DNA of 64,000 nt, taken from assembly GCA_026686845.1 (NCBI GenBank), contig JAIVEN010000020.1:3251501-3315500 (forward strand), written 5' to 3'. Below, one piece after another: positions 59,901-64,000 of the stretch. The stretch comes from Adenanthera pavonina (lineage: Eukaryota > Streptophyta > Magnoliopsida > Fabales > Fabaceae). The notes beneath the pieces were generated by a model, which saw only the letters and a list, made by a program, of their open reading frames with translations, was not told the DNA's origin and did no database searches. A program made the position numbers and the translations under genes. Positions within the stretch are counted from its first letter, which is position 1. Every line of letters starts with the position of its first letter.

Positions 59901-62900
59901 ATGGCTGGCTTTGGAGAGAATATACTACCAGAGGGAAACAATACAAATAGACCACCTGGCTTCAATGGAGAGCACTATGGATATTGAAAGATGAGAATGC
60001 AAATCTATCTCCAGTCTATTGATCTAGACATATGGTCTGTCATCCAGAAGGGAGATTTCGTCCTAATGACATTGCAAGATGATGGAAGGTACAGAGAGAA
60101 GCCAGAGGCCGGATGGAATGAGGAAGATAGGAGAAGAGTCTTGCTGAACTTCAAAGCAAAACACTACCTGGTCAGTACATTGAATCAAGACGAATTTTAC
60201 AAGGTCTCACAATGCTCCACAGCTAAGGATATGTGGAGCACCCGTGAAATCACTCATGAAGGAACCACTGGAGTTAGAGAAAACAAATTAAACTCATGCA
60301 TAGGAGAACACGAGAGCTTCAGAATGGTTGAAGGAGAGAGTGTCAAAGAATTGCAAAAGAGATTCACCCTCTTTGTGAATCAATTGAAAAGTCTTGGCAA
60401 GGAGTACACTCAGACAAAAAAGGTCAGAAAGATCCTCAGAGCTCTTCCTCTGGAATGGCAACCCAAAGTAACAGCAATAGAGGAAGCCAGAAGAGAATCA
60501 ATGGCATCTGTCACAACCTTCTTCAGTAGTCTCGAAGAATATAAAGGAAAGATGAAGGATCTCAAGGAGGCAAGACAAGACAGAAAGAAGAAGGGTCTTG
60601 CTCTGAAAGCTGGTGAGGAGAAAGAAAAAGAATCTGATGATGGAGATGAGCTAGATGAAGAAACTCTGGCTATGATGGTCAGAAAATTTGAAAGATTTTA
60701 CAACAAGAAAAGAAATAAGAAATTCTTCAAGAAAGGAGCAGCTGGAGATAGTAAGAGAGAAAGAAAAGAACCTGTCACTTACTATGAGTGCAAGAAGCAA
60801 GGACATATCAAATGGGATTGTCCATAATTCCTCAAGAAGCAAGAGAAAGAAAAGAAAGCTGCAGATAAAGGTAAAAAGAAAAGAGCATATATCTCATCAA
60901 TCTGGGGCAACAGCTCAGATGAGGAAGAAGATGATGAAAATGAGATTACCAATATCTATCTGATGGCACTTGCATATAAGGAAACTGAAATCCCATCCAA
61001 CAATGATTAGAAAGATGAGGTATATGAATCTGAACCTTCATATTCTAAATTACTGGATGTATTTCATGAATTGCATGATGAGTTCATTAAGACTGCCAAA
61101 GAACTCAAACAAGCTAAGAGAAAGATTAACAAGTTAGAATCTCAGCATAACATCTCTGAAACTGCTTATCTGCATATTGCTGAATCTACTTGTTGTAAAT
61201 CATGTATTAAATTAAAGCAAACCAATGACTATTTGGTGAATAGCATGTCTAGACTTACTAAAAGAAAAGATATGTTATTTATTTTAATGGGAAGTCAGAG
61301 AATAACACAGGGAAAGGCTGAACTTGGCTATGACCCTTGTGCAGTAAAAAAAAAGATTAGGAAGAAGAATCAAAATGTGTATATGAGACATTTTGTGCAT
61401 GCTAGTGGCAGTAAAAAGAAAGATCATATTTCACGACATATTGAATCCTATGATCAATCAAAGCATGTAAAACAAAAATATTATCTGCATTGCTTTCTTC
61501 CTACATCTCAATCCAGTAATCTCTTTACCACCTGTCACTTCTGTAACAAGAATGGACATATTTCCAGTTCATGTGCTTTAAAGAAAAATGGACTTGACAG
61601 GAAGGTTAAATAGTTTCCTAAAGGTACATCTATATCTAAGGAAAATACTACTGACAGAAAAGGACCCAAGCAAATTTGGGTACCTAAAAAGAAAATATGA
61701 ACTTTGTCTTATAGGTTTGTTTTAAAGTTAAAAAGAGCAATAAATGGTATATGGACAGTGCTTGCTCAAGTCATATGACTGGTGATAAGGAGAAGTTCAT
61801 CACCCTTAGAGACAAGAAAGGAGGAAAGGTGACCTTTGGAGGTGATCAATATGGCAAAATAGTTGGCATTGGCATTGTGGGCCAGAATCCTGAAACATCC
61901 ATTGAAGAGGTACTGTTTGTAACTGGCCTCAACCACAATCTGCTAAGCGTGAGTCAGACATGTGACAAAGGAAACTGGATACTGTTTAACTCAAAATTCT
62001 GCCTAGTCATCCAAAAAAGTGATCATAAAGTAATTCTCAAGGTTCAAAGAGATGGTAACTGTTATACTATTGATCTTGATGAACTTCCTCCCTTAGATTC
62101 TGTCTGTCTAATTAGTCAAGATAATGATAGTTGGTTGTGGCATAAAAGGTTAGCACATGTGAACATGAATCAACTATCAAAACTGGTTAAAAATGAGTTA
62201 GTCACTGGCCTACCAAAAATTTCTTTTGAAAAAGACAGAATGTGATGCATGCCTAAGAGGAAAACAAACTAAATCATCATTTAAATCTAAAAATGAAGTT
62301 ACCACATCTAAACCTCTGCAACTATTACATATGGATTTGATATGACCATCTAGAGTTATGAGCTTTGGTGGAAATCTGTATGTTCTTGTAATTGTGGATG
62401 ATTACTCTAGATTTACCTAGACATTGTTTCTTTCTTCAAAAAGTGATACGTTTGATGCATTTGTAACCTTAGCTAAGAAAGTGTAAAATGAGAAAAGTAT
62501 TTCTGTTGTATCTATCAGGTCTGATCATGGAGGAGAGTTTGAAAATTCATACTTCCTGGAGTATTGTGATGAGCATGGAATTGATCATAACTTCTCAGCT
62601 CCAAGAACTCCTCAACAAAATGGAGTAGTGGAAAGGAAAAACAGAACAATTGGAGAGATGACAAGAGCAATGCTAAATGAAAAGGAACTCTCTCAAGTAT
62701 TCTGGACTGATGCAGTAAACATAACAAGTTACATCATAAATAGAGCCTACATCAGACCAATTCTTGGGAAAACTCCTTATGAGCTATACAAAGAAAGAAA
62801 GCCAAACCTCTCACATCTACATGTATTCGGCTATAAGTGCTTCATCCACAATAATGGAAATGAGAACTTGGGTAAGTTTGATGCCAAATCTGATGAAGGT

Positions 62901-63490
62901 ATATTTCTGGGCTACTCTAGTAGGAGTAAAGCATATAGAGTTTTTAATAAAAAGTCTAAATTAGTAGAAGAATCTGTGCATGTAGTGTTATTGAAAATGA
63001 AACTGTTTCTAAGTATGTCACTGATGAAGATGATCTTATTTCAAATTTTAAGAACTTAGATCTTTCTGAAGAAGATAAAATTGAACCTCAAAAAATATAT
63101 GAATCTATTAACATAAAGAAAGATATTCAGAAGAAAGATTTTGAGGATGAGAATAATGAAGAAATGTCTCAAGAACTCCCTAGAGCTTGGAGATATCAAA
63201 GGAATTATCCTATTGATCAAGTAATTAGGGATGTTCAAGAGAAAATTAAAACCAGAAAATAGTTAAGAGATCAGATGATAAACTGTGCTTTCACTTCTCA
63301 AATTGAACCTAAATGTACTGAAGAAGTCTTAACTAATGAAAACTGGATTTTAGCCATGCAAGATGAATTGAATTAATTTGAAAGAAATCAAGTTTGGGAT
63401 TTAGTGCTTAGACACAAAAATCATCCTATCATTGGCACTAAATGGGTTTTTAGAAATAAACTTAATGAATCTAGATTAACAATCAGAAAT
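59901..63490 (+). pseudogene. Ty1/copia gag-pol, interrupted in reverse transcriptase
   Basis: The polyprotein opens at ATG 59901. A TGA at 59976 replaces Trp. Gag (UBN2-type) runs about 59980-60830 with KELQKRFTLFVNQLKSLGKEY. A first zinc knuckle has lost its first Cys (YYECKKQGHIKWDC, 60781); a second is intact (CHFCNKNGHISSSC, 61532-61573). Next come the protease (MDSACSSHMTGDKEKF, 61751), the GAG-pre-integrase domain (WLWHKRLAHVNMNQLSKL, 62134) and the integrase core with its D, D and E: LHMDLI, SDHGGEFEN and NGVVERKNRT (62618-62647). The start of RT is seen at 63340-63460 (NHPIIGTKWVFRNKLNES). TGA at 62343, TAG at 62418 and TAA at 62484 fall where Trp or Gln is expected. The frame ends at about 63492 in an insertion. 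RNase H is absent from the window. Confidence 0.93.
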
Positions 63491-63492
63491 TA

Positions 63493-64000
63493 TGAACACC
63501 GTATTTTGTCCGGGTAATTTTAAAATTATATATAAATATAATAATAACAAAAAAATAATATTAAAAAAATAATAATAAATGAATAAATAAATAATAGAAA
63601 ATGTGAAAAAAAAGAGAGAAGAGAAAAAGAAATAAAAGTTTTTTTTTAAACTGAAATCCTTAAAAAAAAAAAAGAAACAAAAGAAAAAAAAGAAAGAAGG
63701 GTTTAAACTTGGGCTGAAATTGCTTCAGCCCAAGGTGGACCACCTGAGCCCATTTGGGGGCTCAAGTCCAAACTCACCCTTAGCCCTAATAGAGGGCTCA
63801 GGCGTGAGACACAAGGGGGAGCCCTAATAGAGGGCTCAGGAGACACAGGGAAGGAGAGGTGGCCGCGGAAAGAAAAGAAAAAAGCATAGACGAGAGACCG
63901 AAAGAAAGGGGAGGCTGCGGCTGAAAAAAGAAGAGGAGAGACAAGGGACTGGAACCAAGAGAAGAAAAAGGAAGAGTGAGAAGCTGGCCGAGAACAAAAA
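63493..64000. repeat. Start of another inserted repeat, probably an LTR
   Basis: Copia RT similarity stops near 63490, and TGAACACCGTATTTTGTCCG begins at 63493, a TG-starting, LTR-like terminus. It is A-rich to 63690, then GC-richer, with a 21-bp repeat AGCCCTAATAGAGGGCTCAGG at 63782-63802 and nearly exactly again at 63820-63840. The element continues beyond the window, so its type cannot be confirmed. Confidence 0.55.

Overview
The window is nuclear DNA from a flowering plant, almost certainly a eudicot. The evidence is AT-rich intergenic sequence, Kunitz-type protease inhibitor genes, a fragment of the plastid translation initiation factor IF-2 gene with its 5'-UTR intron, and a dense nest of plant transposons (CACTA, Ty1/copia, chromodomain Ty3/gypsy, very long solo LTRs, MITEs, SINEs). 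The species cannot be named. Only two host genes look intact; nearly everything else is transposon sequence or decayed tandem duplication.

Backbone. A Kunitz inhibitor cluster lies on the minus strand: K1 (13297-13974, intact), K2 (47541-48179, intact), K3 (about 50498-50992, frameshifted and truncated), plus flank or promoter remnants around 14.5-15.1, 19.0-19.37, 36.0-36.5, 45.3-45.5 and 51.4-52.9 kb. The flanks recur as recognisable paralogous blocks. One block (51.66-52.86 kb) is a pre-insertion version of another (36.0-36.52 plus 42.69-43.42 kb) and so dates an insertion relative to the duplication.

Layout. 1-7.8 kb is a three-level nest of one LTR family (here LTR-A, about 2.2-2.6 kb, ends TGTAACAACC...GGTTGTTACA), with two solo LTRs inside an older one and a CACTA element inside one of those. 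8.0-9.45 kb is a CACTA element cut off at its insertion point. 9.45-19.4 kb is Kunitz-cluster DNA with MITEs and a SINE. 19.4-32.7 kb is an LTR-A split by a large CACTA element that carries an antisense IF-2 fragment and a tnp2 transposase relic, itself holding a second CACTA. 33.06-35.67 kb is another solo LTR. 36.52-42.68 kb is a composite retroelement in which a minus-strand LTR pair with its own PBS and target duplication encloses a plus-strand chromodomain Ty3/gypsy element in circularly permuted order. 42.7-52.98 kb is Kunitz-cluster DNA. 52.98-58.19 kb is a nested LTR-A pair with a 555-bp triplication. 58.19 kb to the end is a Ty1/copia element (LTR, PBS, gag, protease, integrase, start of RT) broken in RT by the start of another element at about 63493.

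Function. K1 and K2 probably encode secreted defence or storage inhibitors. A palindromic G-box lies in the K1 promoter and is kept in two orphan promoter copies. All transposon coding regions carry stops or frameshifts, many of them C-to-T or G-to-A changes as expected from deamination of methylated cytosine, so no autonomous element is visible here.
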